From Chloroflexota bacterium (lineage in GTDB: Bacteria > Chloroflexota > UBA6077 > JACCZL01), in contig JADLFM010000100.1 in assembly GCA_020845495.1 (NCBI GenBank), positions 1-64,000 of the forward strand: 64,000 nt of DNA. Direction: 5' to 3'. Under the pieces are notes generated by a model that did not search any database, had not been told where the DNA came from, and saw nothing but the letters and a program-made list of their open reading frames with translations. Shown one piece after another: positions 18,517 to 27,978 of this stretch. The translations under genes and the position numbers were made by a program. Position 1 is the first letter of the stretch, and the number at the start of each line of letters is the position of its first letter.

Positions 18517-18538
18517 GGCCGCGGCAGCGGCCCTTTTT
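18517..18538 (+). terminator. Intrinsic terminator-like hairpin in the yceD leader
   Basis: GGCCGC pairs with GCGGCC around GGCA, followed by C and five Ts. This is the only hairpin in the window with a clear U-tract, and it lies upstream of yceD rather than after a plus-strand gene (the nearest one ends 700 bp earlier). It may be a leader attenuator or the end of a short RNA. Confidence 0.6.
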
Positions 18539-18598
18539 CGTGCTCGTGGATTTTTCCGGTCGGGAACGGTTCCGGTCCGGACGTGAGCGAGGTGGCAG

Positions 18599-19141
18599 AT
18601 GATCGGGGTCAATGTCGCTCAACTGCTACGCGCGCCGGCAGGGACTCGTCGTTCGTACGACTTTCGCGAGGATGAGCCCGAGCTTACCAGGGAGCTTCAG
18701 CTTCGCAGCCCGATCGAAGGCACGATGCGGCTGACCCGGACGGGTAACGGTATCCTGGCCGAAGTCCACTACGGCGTCGACGTGGAGCAGGAGTGCGGGC
18801 GCTGTCTTGGGCCGGCCGCTACCCATATCGACAGCGACTTCAGCGAGGAATTCCTGGCGACCACCAACGTCTTCACCGGGATGCCGGAGCAGGTAGATGC
18901 CGACCCTGACGAGCCACGTGTGAGCCCGAATCACGAGTTGGATCTCACCGAGAGCATCCGGCAGGATATCGTAGTGCAACTGCCACTCCAGCCGCTCTGC
19001 CGCGAGGAGTGCGCCGGCCTCTGTACTAGCTGTGGCCGGGATTTGAACGAGGGACCGTGCGGGTGCGCTTCAGTTGAGGAGCCGAGCCCGATCGGTCGAC
19101 TAGGGGAGCTGCTGAAGCAGCAGCATCTGCACGGGGCGTAG
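18599..19141 (+). CDS. yceD: YceD / DUF177 family protein
   Basis: 180 residues with the DUF177 pattern: a beta-rich amino half (IEGTMRLTRTGNGILAEV), the CGRCLGP motif near residue 62, an acidic centre, and a second cysteine cluster (CREECAGLCTSCGRDLNEGPCGC) that could bind zinc. In bacteria this gene almost always precedes rpmF and is linked to 23S rRNA/large-subunit accumulation. Here rpmF follows after 40 bp. The start at 18599 has GAGGTGGCAG upstream. Confidence 0.88.
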   Translation: MIGVNVAQLLRAPAGTRRSYDFREDEPELTRELQLRSPIEGTMRLTRTGNGILAEVHYGVDVEQECGRCLGPAATHIDSDFSEEFLATTNVFTGMPEQVDADPDEPRVSPNHELDLTESIRQDIVVQLPLQPLCREECAGLCTSCGRDLNEGPCGCASVEEPSPIGRLGELLKQQHLHGA

Positions 19142-19181
19142 CGCGGGCCGCTGCGTCGCCTGACGAGGGAGCGAGAGAGTC

Positions 19182-19382
19182 ATGGGTGCTCTGCCAAAGA
19201 AGAAGGTCAGCCGAGCCCGGCGCGGCAATCGCCGGATGCACCTCGCGCTGAAGCTGCCGCAGTTGATGAATTGCCCACAATGCGGCGCTCGCAAGGTCAC
19301 GCACCGGGTCTGCCCGACCTGCGGCACCTACAACGGCCATCAGATCTTGACGATCAAGGAGAAGCGGCGGGAAGCCGAGTAG
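19182..19382 (+). CDS. rpmF: 50S ribosomal protein L32
   Basis: 66 residues of the zinc-ribbon form of L32: the basic amino end GALPKKKVSRARRGNRRMH, then CPQC and CPTC as the four zinc ligands. It sits between yceD and fabG, the usual neighbourhood that links ribosome and fatty acid synthesis genes. GAGGGAGCGAGAG precedes the ATG. Confidence 0.95.
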   Translation: MGALPKKKVSRARRGNRRMHLALKLPQLMNCPQCGARKVTHRVCPTCGTYNGHQILTIKEKRREAE

Positions 19383-19397
19383 GCACGGAGGACCGGT

Positions 19398-20210
19398 ATG
19401 TCGACCGGCGGCGGCTTCCTCGGGTCGGTCATGCCCGGCCCGACATCCCAGCCACGCTTCCTGACGGACCTGCACGGAAAGGTCGCCCTGGTGACGGGCG
19501 GCTCCCGGGGTATCGGCCGGGCCGTGGCGATTCGCCTTGCCCAGGGCGGCGCGAAGATTGCCTTCAACTATCACTCGAACCACGACGCCGCCCAGAACGT
19601 GCTCGGCGAGCTCAAGGGGGGCGGTGCGCATGCGATGGCCGTAGCCGGTGACGTCGGCAAGGCCGAGGACGTCGACCGGATGGTCAATGCCACGCTTCAA
19701 GCGTTCGAACGCATCGACATCCTGGTCAACAACGCCGGCATCACCCGCGATACACTCCTGCTGCGGATGAGTGAAGAGGACTGGGAAACGGTCCTCGACA
19801 CGAACCTCAAGAGCACCTTCCTCGTTAGCAAGGCCGTCTTGCGCGGGATGCTCCGACAGCGCTCCGGCCGGGTGATCAACATCACGTCCGTTTCTGGCGT
19901 GATGGGCAACCCTGGGCAGGCGAACTACTCCGCATCCAAGGCTGGCATGATCGGCTTCACCAAGTCGGCTGCCCGTGAGGTCGCCTCGCGCGGCATTACC
20001 GTCAATGCCGTGGCGCCTGGCTTCATTGAGACCGACATCTGGTCCGAGACGAGCGAGCAGGCCCGGCAGGCGATCCTGAACATGATCCCGCTCGGGACAC
20101 CCGGGACACCCGAGGACGTCGCCGAGCTGGTCGCGTTCCTCGCGTCCGACGCCGCCCGCTACGTCACCGGTCAGGTGATACACGTCGACGGCGGCCTGGT
20201 GATGGCGTGA
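19398..20210 (+). CDS. fabG: 3-oxoacyl-ACP reductase (SDR family)
   Basis: 270 residues of a classical short-chain dehydrogenase. It reduces 3-oxoacyl-ACP with NADPH in fatty acid elongation. The cofactor motif VTGGSRGIGRA, NNAG in LVNNAGITRD, the catalytic Ser in ITSVSGVMGN and YSASKAG are all present, as is the FabG-like C-terminus YVTGQVIHVDGG. About 25 extra residues precede the usual start (the core begins near DLHGKVALVTGG). It follows rpmF by 15 bp. The context with acpP and accC favours FabG over other SDRs. Confidence 0.9.
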   Translation: MSTGGGFLGSVMPGPTSQPRFLTDLHGKVALVTGGSRGIGRAVAIRLAQGGAKIAFNYHSNHDAAQNVLGELKGGGAHAMAVAGDVGKAEDVDRMVNATLQAFERIDILVNNAGITRDTLLLRMSEEDWETVLDTNLKSTFLVSKAVLRGMLRQRSGRVINITSVSGVMGNPGQANYSASKAGMIGFTKSAAREVASRGITVNAVAPGFIETDIWSETSEQARQAILNMIPLGTPGTPEDVAELVAFLASDAARYVTGQVIHVDGGLVMA

Positions 20211-20276
20211 CGCGGCGGCTACAGCGCACGCGCCCTCACTCGTCCCGTTCTGACGGGGAGCAGGCGTACGGATCTG

Positions 20277-20302
20277 GCGTGCGGGGCCTTGGCCCCGCAC
20301 GC
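20277..20302 (+). terminator. 12-bp GC hairpin after fabG
   Basis: GCGTGCGGGGCC and GGCCCCGCACGC are perfect complements separated by TT, between fabG and accC. There is no U-tract. Because accC follows in the same direction, partial termination is possible. Confidence 0.5.
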
Positions 20303-20338
20303 GCGTTCTCGCCTCGGCGCGAGCGCTGACCTGGCATC

Positions 20339-21781
20339 ATGTTCTCCAAAGTGCTGGTTGCCAACCGCGGCGAGATCGCTGTCCGAGTGTTGCGCGCCTG
20401 CCATGAGCTGGGTATCCGCACGGTCGTCGCCCACTCGGAGGCGGACCGCGATTCACTGGCGGTGCGTCAGGCTGACGAATCGGTCTGCATCGGGCCGGCT
20501 GCGAGCGACCGCAGCTACCTGAACATTCCAAACATCGTCTCGGCGGCGCTCGTCACCGACTGCGATGCCGTCCACCCCGGCTACGGCTTCCTCTCCGAGA
20601 ACGCGTACCTCGCTGAGGTCGTCGAGCAGGTTGGGCTGACGTTTGTCGGGCCGCCAGCCGGCGTGATCGAGATGATGGGCGACAAGCTCGCCGCGCGGGC
20701 GGTGATGGACCGCGCCGGCGTGCCAATCGTGCCCGGCAGCGTCGAACCGCTCCACCGCGTCGAGGATGCTCTGGAGCTTGCCCACCAGATCGGCTACCCC
20801 GTCATGCTGAAGGCGGTCGCAGGCGGCGGCGGGCGGGGTATCCGCCCGGCCCTCGACGAGCGGGAGTTGGCACGCCAATTCCCGATTGCCCAGCGCGAAG
20901 CGCAGAGCTTCTTCGGAAACGGCGCCCTGTACCTCGAGCGGCGCGTGGAAGGCGCCCGGCACGTCGAGGTCCAGTTGCTGGCCGACAATCACGGATCAAC
21001 GCTCTCACTGGGCGAGCGTGACTGCACGCTCCAGCGCCGCCGGCAAAAGATCCTCGAGGAGGCGCCCTCGCCGGGCCTGAGCCCCGAGCAGCGCCGCCAG
21101 CTCGGCGAGTTCGCCGTCCGGGGGGCACGCGAAGCGAACTACCGCAACGCGGGCACCATGGAGTTCCTCCTCGGGCAGGACGGCAGCCTCTACTTCATGG
21201 AGGTCAACTGCCGCATTCAGGTCGAGCACGGCGTCACCGAGATGGTGACTGGCGTCGATCTGGTCAAGGAGCAGCTTCGGATCGCGGCCGGCGAACCGAT
21301 GTCGATCCGGCGGGAGGATGTCCAGGTGCGAGGCCACGCCGTCGAGTGCCGCATTACCTCCGAAGACCCCCGCCGAGACTTCGCGCCGGAGTCTGGCCCG
21401 ATCGAGACGTTCTTGCCGCCAGGCGGTCCGGGCGTGCGCGTGGACACGCACTGCTACTCTGGCTACTTCACGCCCCCCTACTATGACTCGCTACTCGCGA
21501 AGATCGTGACCTGGGGTCGTGATCGCACCGAGGCGCTGGATCGGATGGCACGCGCATTACGCGAAACCCGGATCGAGGGCGTCAAGACGACCATTCCCTA
21601 TCACCTGGCACTGCTCGACGATCCGGACGTACGTGCTGGTGACGTGACGATCGACTTCGTCAACCGCCATCTCACGGATTGGGCTGCCAGCCAGGCGGCC
21701 GTGGAGTCCGCCGAGGAGTCCGCCAGGGAGTCGACACGGGCGCTCGCCGAGACCTTCACTGGTCAGGGGCGCGACCGGTGA
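20339..21781 (+). CDS. accC: Biotin carboxylase subunit of acetyl-CoA carboxylase
   Basis: 480 residues of an ATP-grasp biotin carboxylase, catalysing ATP-dependent carboxylation of biotin. It opens with [20 protein letters not shown], then [11 protein letters not shown], the glycine-rich ATP loop [11 protein letters not shown], and the active-site segment [15 protein letters not shown], where canonical proteins have TR.QVEHPVTE (P replaced by G). About 30 extra Glu/Ser/Arg-rich residues follow the usual C-terminus. No biotin carrier protein or carboxyltransferase gene is in the window. The stop overlaps the nusB start (TGATG). Confidence 0.92.
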   Translation: MFSKVLVANRGEIAVRVLRACHELGIRTVVAHSEADRDSLAVRQADESVCIGPAASDRSYLNIPNIVSAALVTDCDAVHPGYGFLSENAYLAEVVEQVGLTFVGPPAGVIEMMGDKLAARAVMDRAGVPIVPGSVEPLHRVEDALELAHQIGYPVMLKAVAGGGGRGIRPALDERELARQFPIAQREAQSFFGNGALYLERRVEGARHVEVQLLADNHGSTLSLGERDCTLQRRRQKILEEAPSPGLSPEQRRQLGEFAVRGAREANYRNAGTMEFLLGQDGSLYFMEVNCRIQVEHGVTEMVTGVDLVKEQLRIAAGEPMSIRREDVQVRGHAVECRITSEDPRRDFAPESGPIETFLPPGGPGVRVDTHCYSGYFTPPYYDSLLAKIVTWGRDRTEALDRMARALRETRIEGVKTTIPYHLALLDDPDVRAGDVTIDFVNRHLTDWAASQAAVESAEESARESTRALAETFTGQGRDR

Positions 21782-22446
21782 TGGGGGGCGAGCGCGGAGG
21801 CATGGGCGCCAGCCAGAACGACGTCAGCCAGCACGACGCCAGCCAGCACGACGGTAGGCGGAGCGAGGAGCGTGACGAGACGTCCGGAGCGACGGCCCGA
21901 CCGACCGGACCGGGCGAGGGACTCGTGCACGTACCTGGGCGCGGGCAGGTCAACCTGCGGGCTGGCGTTCCCAGCGATGAGCGCATCGGCCAGGGGCGTG
22001 CGGAGCGGGGCCAGCCTCAGCGCAGTTGGAGCGGCCGGCGGCACGCGCGTATTCTCGCCTTCCAGGTGCTCTACGAAGTCGATCTCGCTCGACATGCCCC
22101 CAGTGAGGTGCTGGAGCGTTTGCTTGCCGATGAAGCTATCGAGCCGGACGCCGCTCAGTATGCCCACGGACTGATCGGCGGGGTGCTTCGCCATCGCCAG
22201 GAGTTAGACCGAGACATCCAGGCGCACGCTCCGGCCCGCCCGCTGCCCCAGATGGCGGCAGTGGATCGGACCATCTTGCGGCTCGGATTGTACGAATGCC
22301 GCTTCGAGCATGGTATCGTTCCCGTCAAGGTCGCGATCAACGAGGCCATCGAGCTCGCGAAACTCTTCGGCGGGGACAGCTCGCCCAGATTCGTCAACGG
22401 CGTCCTGGGCGCCATCGTCACGCCGGATACGCGGGCGAAAGAGTGA
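21781..22446 (+). CDS. nusB: Transcription antitermination factor NusB with long N-terminal extension
   Basis: 221 residues. The NusB fold occupies roughly residues 83-218: [20 protein letters not shown], then the conserved [15 protein letters not shown] and [27 protein letters not shown]. NusB with NusE binds boxA in rRNA antitermination. The first 80 residues are hydrophilic and disordered-looking, including three 15-bp DNA repeats (21808-21852, reading roughly [15 protein letters not shown]). The start at 21781 overlaps the accC stop as TGATG; an ATG at 21802 is an alternative. Normal NusB is about 140 residues. Confidence 0.9.
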   Translation: MGGERGGMGASQNDVSQHDASQHDGRRSEERDETSGATARPTGPGEGLVHVPGRGQVNLRAGVPSDERIGQGRAERGQPQRSWSGRRHARILAFQVLYEVDLARHAPSEVLERLLADEAIEPDAAQYAHGLIGGVLRHRQELDRDIQAHAPARPLPQMAAVDRTILRLGLYECRFEHGIVPVKVAINEAIELAKLFGGDSSPRFVNGVLGAIVTPDTRAKE

Positions 22447-22505
22447 TCGTGTATCGTCTCGGCGCCCACACCACAAACGTATTCGCTACAGGAGGGGTTT
22501 GACCA

Positions 22506-22745
22506 ATGGCCCAGAGTGCCGAGGACCGGCTGAAGAAGATCATCGCCGAACAGTTGAGCGTCAACGAAGAGGATGTCGTTCCCGAGGCGTCGTTCATCGA
22601 GGACTTGAACGCCGACTCTCTCGACCTCGTCGAGTTGATCATGTCACTCGAGGAGGAGTTCGGCGTCAAGATCTCCGACGAAGACGCGGCGAAGATTCAG
22701 ACGGTTCAGGATGCCCTGGACTTCCTGCACGAGCACGCCGGGTAG
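22506..22745 (+). CDS. acpP: Acyl carrier protein
   Basis: 79 residues, acidic, with the phosphopantetheine site in [12 protein letters not shown] (Ser near residue 39) and the typical helix [18 protein letters not shown]. It carries acyl intermediates in fatty acid synthesis. AGGAGGG precedes the ATG by about 8 nt. It is flanked by nusB and tatC and 2.3 kb downstream of fabG; the condensing enzymes are about 36 kb away in this window. Confidence 0.96.
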   Translation: MAQSAEDRLKKIIAEQLSVNEEDVVPEASFIEDLNADSLDLVELIMSLEEEFGVKISDEDAAKIQTVQDALDFLHEHAG

Positions 22746-22775
22746 GCATGGCGCCTTTCCCGTCCTGGAACCACG

Positions 22776-23738
22776 ATGACCATCCCGATTGACGAGCAGC
22801 GCTACCAGCCCTCTAGCCCGCCCACCGAGAACGGGGCACTGCACCCCGAGGCTCTTGCCGATCCGGTCGCAGCAGCCGTGGCCTCCGGAGAGGCGGGGCA
22901 GACGGCCACCAGCCAACTAGCGGCGACGACGATGACGGTTCCGTACGAACCGGCTCAGCCTCCGGCTGCGCCGCCGCCAACTACCTCCCTACCTCCTGCC
23001 GCCTCGGACGACGAGCCCGAGGAAGAGGGCATGACGATGCTCGAGCACCTGGAAGAGCTCCGGGTGCGCATCATCGTCTGTGCGGTGTCGCTCGCTGTCG
23101 GACTCGTCGTCGCAGCCGTGCCAATCCCATTCCTGACCCAGGGGTCGGTGACCCAGACCGTCATGGAGATGGTCGCGGAGCCGGCGCGCTGTTGCCTGAT
23201 CTACGTCAGGCCTGGCGAAGGCTTCATCACCTACTTCCAGGTCGCCCTTATCATCGGCGCGGCGCTCGCACTCCCGATGATCACCTATCAAGTTATTGCT
23301 TTCGTCCTGCCGGCGCTGCTGCCCCACGAGAAGAAGTATCTGTTCATGGCGGTCCCGGGCGCGATGGCGTCCTTCGTGTGCGGGCTGTTGTTCGGGTACG
23401 TGCTCTTACTTCCCGCCGCGATCACCTTCCTGCTGAACTGGAACCCAACCGGTTTCGTCGAGGTGAAATGGGCGTTCGGCGAATACATGAGCACGGTCAC
23501 AACGCTGCTCTTCTATATGGGGTTGGCGTTCGAGACGCCGTTGCTGATGTTCTTCCTGGCAAAGCTCCGGATCCTGAACCCGCACCGGTTGTCGAGATTT
23601 CGCAAGTACGCGCTGATCCTGTCGTTCGTGGTCGGCGCCGTCATCACGCCGACACCCGATCCGTTGAATCAGACGCTGGTGAGCCTCCCGCTCTACCTGC
23701 TCTTCGAGTTGGGATTGCTGCTGGCGAAGCTCGCCTGA
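22776..23738 (+). CDS. tatC: Sec-independent translocase TatC
   Basis: 320 residues with a six-helix TatC core from about residue 85. The conserved amino motif reads EGMTMLEHLEELRVRI, followed by LPALLPHEKKYL and the segment FRKYALILSFVVGAVITPTPDPLNQ. TatC recognises twin-arginine signal peptides. The first 84 residues form a Pro/Ala/Thr-rich hydrophilic extension absent from most TatC proteins. No tatA or tatB is nearby. It is the last gene of the plus-strand operon. Confidence 0.92.
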   Translation: MTIPIDEQRYQPSSPPTENGALHPEALADPVAAAVASGEAGQTATSQLAATTMTVPYEPAQPPAAPPPTTSLPPAASDDEPEEEGMTMLEHLEELRVRIIVCAVSLAVGLVVAAVPIPFLTQGSVTQTVMEMVAEPARCCLIYVRPGEGFITYFQVALIIGAALALPMITYQVIAFVLPALLPHEKKYLFMAVPGAMASFVCGLLFGYVLLLPAAITFLLNWNPTGFVEVKWAFGEYMSTVTTLLFYMGLAFETPLLMFFLAKLRILNPHRLSRFRKYALILSFVVGAVITPTPDPLNQTLVSLPLYLLFELGLLLAKLA

Positions 23739-23769
23739 CGCCATCCACACCCCTTCGGCTCGGGAGACG

Positions 23770-23877
23770 CCCTCACCCCCGGGCCCTGTCTTGACAACGG
23801 ATCCCCCGTGTCCGTCCCCCCGATGCCGCGCAACGGCATCGGGGGGACGCTCCCGGGAGTGGGGCCGGGGGTGAGGG
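23770..23877. repeat. Nested palindromic GC-rich repeat element
   Basis: Outer arms CCCTCACCCCCGGGCCC (23770-23786) and GGGGCCGGGGGTGAGGG (23861-23877) are near complements. Between them is a perfect 15-bp hairpin, GTCCCCCCGATGCCG (23814-23828) with 23834-23848, loop CGCAA. It looks like a dispersed REP-type element placed after tatC; related CCCTC...GAGGG elements occur near 14786-14891, 46591-46630, 60221-60300 and 62986-63018. Confidence 0.7.
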
Positions 23878-23893
23878 GGTGCGCATAGACAAG

Positions 23894-23930
23894 CAGAAAG
23901 GGCCGGTCCTACCTGGACCGGCCCTTTCTG
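23894..23930. terminator. 16-bp perfect hairpin between tatC and cupin gene
   Basis: CAGAAAGGGCCGGTCC pairs exactly with GGACCGGCCCTTTCTG around TACCT. The A-rich and T-rich ends of the stem allow use in both directions. It lies 25 bp after the minus-strand cupin stop, so it probably ends the tig-clpP-clpX-cupin unit. Confidence 0.75.
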
Positions 23931-23954
23931 TGCCGTTCTCGGCGGCGCTCGTCG

Positions 23955-24305
23955 CTACTGGCGGTAGTCCTCGCGCGGCGGCGAGAAGATATCCATGAAG
24001 ACGCTGTCCTCCGCGACCTCGGTGACGGCGTGCGGGACGCCACCTGGGATCGAGTAGCCGTCACCGGGGCGCAATTCGCGCACTTCGTCGCCAACCTGGA
24101 GCGACGCACGACCCGAGACGAGGAACCCGATCTGCTCGTGTGGGTGGGTGTGGAGTGGGACGGTCCCGCCCTTCTTCGCTTCGATCCGAACGGCCATGGC
24201 CCCCTGCCCGGCTGTCAGCATCGTCCGCGACACGCCCGGCAACATCTCTACGGCGGTGGCGGGATCGTAGGTCCGAAATCGCTGGTCGGTTACACGCTCG
24301 CTCAC
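23955..24305 (-). CDS. Small cupin-domain protein
   Basis: 116 residues forming one cupin barrel. Motif 1 is [14 protein letters not shown], with the His and Glu metal ligands, and motif 2 is [15 protein letters not shown]. Such proteins bind a metal and serve as enzymes or sensors; the ligand is not evident. The ATG at 24305 overlaps the clpX stop (ATGA), so it is co-translated with a protease ATPase gene, an unusual partner. Confidence 0.85.
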   Translation of the reverse strand: MSERVTDQRFRTYDPATAVEMLPGVSRTMLTAGQGAMAVRIEAKKGGTVPLHTHPHEQIGFLVSGRASLQVGDEVRELRPGDGYSIPGGVPHAVTEVAEDSVFMDIFSPPREDYRQ

Positions 24306-25585
24306 GCCGACGCGTCCTCCCGAAACTCGGTCATCTCGACTGGGCGCTCCGAACGGGCCAGCAGTTGCGGCGGCTTGCCCTCTCGGATCGTCTCAGCCGT
24401 GACGACGCACTTACGGACGTCCGTGCGGGACGGGATCTCGTACATGACGTCGAGGAGAATCTCCTCGATGATCGTCCGCAGGCCGCGGGCGCCTGTCCGC
24501 AATTCGAGCGCCCGCTCGGAGGCTGCCTCCAGCGCATCCTGAGTGAAGACGAGCTCCACCTTGTCGAGCGAGAGGAACTTCGAGTACTGCTTGGTAATCG
24601 CGTTCCGGGGCTCGGTCAGGATCTTCATCAAATCCCCCTTGCCCAGAGGATCGATGCTGACGGTGACCGGGAGCCGGCCGACGAACTCGGGGATCAGCCC
24701 GTACTTGAGCAGGTCGTCCGAGGTCAACTGCCGGAACAACTCGGCAGTATCGGCGTCGGTCTGCTTCTCTGCCTTGAAGCCCATCGTCCGCTTCGAGCCG
24801 ACGCGCGAGCCCACGATGTTCTCGAGCCCCTCGAAGGCTCCCCCGCAGATGAACAGGATGTTCGTGGTGTTGATCTGGATGAAGTCCTGATGGGGGTGCT
24901 TGCGGCCGCCCTGCGGTGGGACGTTCGCGACGGTGCCTTCGATAATCTTGAGGAGCGCCTGCTGCACGCCCTCGCCGGAGACGTCGCGGGTGATCGACGG
25001 GTTGTCACCCTTGCGGGCGATCTTGTCGATCTCGTCGATGTAGACGATGCCCCGCTCGGCCCGGGCGATGTCGAAATCCGCTGCCTGGATCAGCCGCAGA
25101 AGGATGTTCTCGACATCCTCGCCGACGTAGCCGGCTTCGGTGAGAGCGGTTGCGTCGGCGATACAGAACGGCACGTCGAGGATCCGCGCGAGCGTCTGGG
25201 CCAGCAAGGTCTTGCCGCAGCCAGTCGGGCCGACGAGCAGGATGTTGCTCTTCTGGAGCTCGACGTCATCGACCTGCATACCGGCGCTGACGCGCTTGTA
25301 GTGGTTGTAGACGGCCACTGAGAGGACTTTCTTGGCCCGCTCCTGCCCGACCACGTACCCGTTCAACTGCTCGTAGATCTTCTTGGGCGTCGGCAGCTTC
25401 GCGAGGGGAACTTTCGCCTTGGTCGGCGGCGCCGATTCCTCGTCGATGATCTCGCGGCACAGATCGACGCACTCGTCGCAGATGTACACCGCGCCGGGGC
25501 CGGCGATCAGCCGGCGGACCTGGTCCTGGCTCTTGCCACAAAACGAGCAGTGGTACTGACCGCGTGTCCCGCGGGTGTTCGCCAT
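24302..25585 (-). CDS. clpX: ATP-dependent Clp protease ATP-binding subunit ClpX
   Basis: 427 residues. The amino-terminal zinc-binding domain has CSFCGK and CDECVDLC (residues about 12-43). The AAA+ module has Walker A GPTGCGKT near residue 117-124, Walker [11 protein letters not shown], and a sensor region [17 protein letters not shown]. ClpX unfolds substrates and feeds them to ClpP. The start at 25585 ([13 protein letters not shown]) is chosen over an upstream extension of 19 codons because it matches ClpX. It follows clpP by about 100 bp. Confidence 0.96.
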   Translation of the reverse strand: MANTRGTRGQYHCSFCGKSQDQVRRLIAGPGAVYICDECVDLCREIIDEESAPPTKAKVPLAKLPTPKKIYEQLNGYVVGQERAKKVLSVAVYNHYKRVSAGMQVDDVELQKSNILLVGPTGCGKTLLAQTLARILDVPFCIADATALTEAGYVGEDVENILLRLIQAADFDIARAERGIVYIDEIDKIARKGDNPSITRDVSGEGVQQALLKIIEGTVANVPPQGGRKHPHQDFIQINTTNILFICGGAFEGLENIVGSRVGSKRTMGFKAEKQTDADTAELFRQLTSDDLLKYGLIPEFVGRLPVTVSIDPLGKGDLMKILTEPRNAITKQYSKFLSLDKVELVFTQDALEAASERALELRTGARGLRTIIEEILLDVMYEIPSRTDVRKCVVTAETIREGKPPQLLARSERPVEMTEFREDASA

Positions 25586-25684
25586 TCCCCTATGCCCCCC
25601 AGGCCGTCGTCGGCAGAGACGCCGAAGCGACACGCCACGCACGCATGAAGCGCGCCGTTACCGTCTCGATCGCCGCCAGATCCG

Positions 25685-26506
25685 TCATCGCGACGCGCCG
25701 CCCGCCGCGCCACCTGCCGTCGCCCCATCGGACGAGGCGCCGTCAGTTGCGGTCACTTCCGCGACGGACGGGCGCGATCCATCCGAAATGGCCGTCGTCC
25801 CCACGATGTCGTCAACCAGGCCATACTCCTTGGCGGCCTCGGCACTCATGAAGAAGTCGCGGTCCATGTCGCGCGCCACTCGCTCGACTTCCTGGCCGCT
25901 GTGGAACGAGATGATCTCCTTCAATCGCTGCTGCAAGCGGAGGATCTCACGGGCACGAATTTCGATGTCCGCGGCCGTTCCCTCGAACCCGCCGGCCGCC
26001 TGATGGATCATGATGGTAGCGTTCGGCAAGGAGTAGCGCTTGTTCTTGGCGCCGCCGGTGAGCAAGACCGCACCCATCGACGCCGCCATGCCGATGCAGG
26101 TGGTCGAGACGTCCGGCTGGATCAACTGCATGGTGTCGTAGATCGCCAGGCCGGCGTTGACGTAGCCGCCAGGGCTGTTGATGTAGAGGGTGATGTCCTT
26201 GTCCGGATCCTCGCGAGCCAGGAACAGCAACTGAGCGATGATCAGGTTCGCGATCTGATCGTCGATCGGCGTGCCGAGGAAGATGATTCGTTCCTTCAGG
26301 AGCAGCGAGTAGATGTCGTAGGCCCGCTCGCCCCGGTTGGTCTGCTCGATGACCATCGGAACGACTTGATTGATGACACGGTCCAACCCCTGCGTCGAGA
26401 GGCTCGCCGGTGGGGCGACGCTCCCGCGCAACTCCTTCCCGAGCCACTGGATCTCGGGGGCGGAGGGGATGCGGGGGTGGGTCAGGAAGGATAGGTTCGG
26501 GGTCAT
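25685..26506 (-). CDS. clpP: ATP-dependent Clp protease proteolytic subunit
   Basis: 273 residues of the serine peptidase that forms the ClpP barrel. The catalytic Ser is in [11 protein letters not shown] (near residue 141), His in [11 protein letters not shown] (near 165), and the Asp region is [21 protein letters not shown]. There are about 50 extra residues at the amino end, before the usual [17 protein letters not shown] start, and about 30 Ala/Gly/Ser residues at the C-terminus. The ATG at 26506 overlaps the tig stop (ATGA), supporting the long form; the propeptide may be removed by self-processing. Confidence 0.95.
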   Translation of the reverse strand: MTPNLSFLTHPRIPSAPEIQWLGKELRGSVAPPASLSTQGLDRVINQVVPMVIEQTNRGERAYDIYSLLLKERIIFLGTPIDDQIANLIIAQLLFLAREDPDKDITLYINSPGGYVNAGLAIYDTMQLIQPDVSTTCIGMAASMGAVLLTGGAKNKRYSLPNATIMIHQAAGGFEGTAADIEIRAREILRLQQRLKEIISFHSGQEVERVARDMDRDFFMSAEAAKEYGLVDDIVGTTAISDGSRPSVAEVTATDGASSDGATAGGAAGGASR

Positions 26507-27978
26507 GGGGTGGTCTCTCCAACATTTGCCGCGCCAGGCGCCTCCGGAGCAGTCCCGGCAGTTGCCTCCCCGGACGGTGCTTCGGCTGCGTTGGGAGCGG
26601 TCTCACCGGACGACTCGTCGGACGACTCGTCGGAAGCCTCGGCGAGAGACTCGCCCGTCGCTTCCGCGGGCGCCGCGACGGTGTCGTCCGCGTCCAGATC
26701 TACGCCGCCAACGGTCTTCATGAGGTAGATCGCGGCATTGCGCCGTCGGAGGGCGGCTGCGATGCGCTCCCGCACGTCGGGACGGCGCAGTGCTTCTCGG
26801 GTCAGTCGCTCGGCCTCGGGCTGACTTTGCGCGCTTCGGGCTACCTCCTCACGGATCTCGTCGTCCGTGACGTCGAGCCCTTCGGCCAGGGCGACGGCAT
26901 TCAGGACTTCCATCCGGCGTACCGACCGCTCGGCCTGAGCCGTCATCTCGGCCCGAAACTGCTCGTCACTCTTTTGCGTGAGTCGGAGATATTGTTGAAG
27001 CGGGATGCCCTGGCGGTCAAGATTGCGCGCCGTCTGGTCGACCAGGCGGTCCGCCTCTTCTTCCACCAGTTGAGGCGGCAGATCGACCTTCGCCTGCTCG
27101 ACCACCGCCTGAATGACGGACTCTTCGTGCTCGACGCGCCGCTCGTGGTCTTCGCGCTCGCGCAGGTTGGTTCGGACCGCGTCGCGCACCTGATCGACCG
27201 TCTCGTATTCGGTCCCGACCGACCGAGCGAACGCCTCGTCGAGGTCCGGGAGGTTTCGCTCCTTGACCCCGTGAACCGTGACCGTGAACTCAGCCTCCTG
27301 CCCGGCCAGTTCCGCGTTTCGGTACTCCTGGGGAAGCTTCAAGGAGTACGTCCGGGTCTCGTCGATCTGTTGTCCGACCAGCGCCTCAGCGAAGCCCTCG
27401 GCTGGCTGCGCGCCTTCAGGATCAACCACGTACTCGGCATCCTTGCTATCGACGATGGTCGTCTCGCCGACCTTCGCAGCGACGTCGAGCGAGACACGAT
27501 CGCTGAGCGCAACGGGACGCTCGACGGGCTCCCAGGTGGCACTCGTCTCGCGCAGCCGGGTCATGACCCGTTCAACCTGCTCCTCGTCGATGGTGACGGG
27601 GGTCTGCTCGATCTTCAAGCCATGGTAGTCGCCAAGCTCGACCTTCGGTTGGACCGGGACGGTCGCCTTGACTTTGAGGGGCTGGGTACTGACGACCTCG
27701 AGCGTCGGCCGAGCGACCATCGTGAGGTCTTGCTCCTTGACGGCAGCCTCGACGACTTCCGGCACGAGGTGCTCGACCGCGTCCTCGACCAGCGCCTCGC
27801 TCCCGACCATCCGCTCGACCAGCGCGCGCGGTGCCTTGCCCTTACGGACCCCGGGAACGTTGATGCGGTTGACGATCCGGCGATATGCCTGATCGACAGC
27901 CTTAGCCAGCCGCTCGTCCTCGACTTCAATATCGAGCACGACCTGGCTGTTTTCGATCTCTTGCGCGGCCACCTTCAC
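26503..27978 (-). CDS. tig: Trigger factor (GTG start)
   Basis: 491 residues of the ribosome-bound chaperone. The amino-terminal ribosome-binding domain includes [16 protein letters not shown]; a PPIase-like segment follows ([13 protein letters not shown]...), then the long helical C-domain. The final 60 residues are a Ser/Asp/Glu/Ala-rich tail with a duplicated 12-bp unit (26611-26634). The chosen start is a GTG at 27978 ([12 protein letters not shown]), with GAGGAGGA about 10 nt upstream; the upstream TTG lies inside that region. tig, clpP and clpX form the classic order, here with overlapping starts. Confidence 0.95.
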   Translation of the reverse strand: MKVAAQEIENSQVVLDIEVEDERLAKAVDQAYRRIVNRINVPGVRKGKAPRALVERMVGSEALVEDAVEHLVPEVVEAAVKEQDLTMVARPTLEVVSTQPLKVKATVPVQPKVELGDYHGLKIEQTPVTIDEEQVERVMTRLRETSATWEPVERPVALSDRVSLDVAAKVGETTIVDSKDAEYVVDPEGAQPAEGFAEALVGQQIDETRTYSLKLPQEYRNAELAGQEAEFTVTVHGVKERNLPDLDEAFARSVGTEYETVDQVRDAVRTNLREREDHERRVEHEESVIQAVVEQAKVDLPPQLVEEEADRLVDQTARNLDRQGIPLQQYLRLTQKSDEQFRAEMTAQAERSVRRMEVLNAVALAEGLDVTDDEIREEVARSAQSQPEAERLTREALRRPDVRERIAAALRRRNAAIYLMKTVGGVDLDADDTVAAPAEATGESLAEASDESSDESSGETAPNAAEAPSGEATAGTAPEAPGAANVGETTP

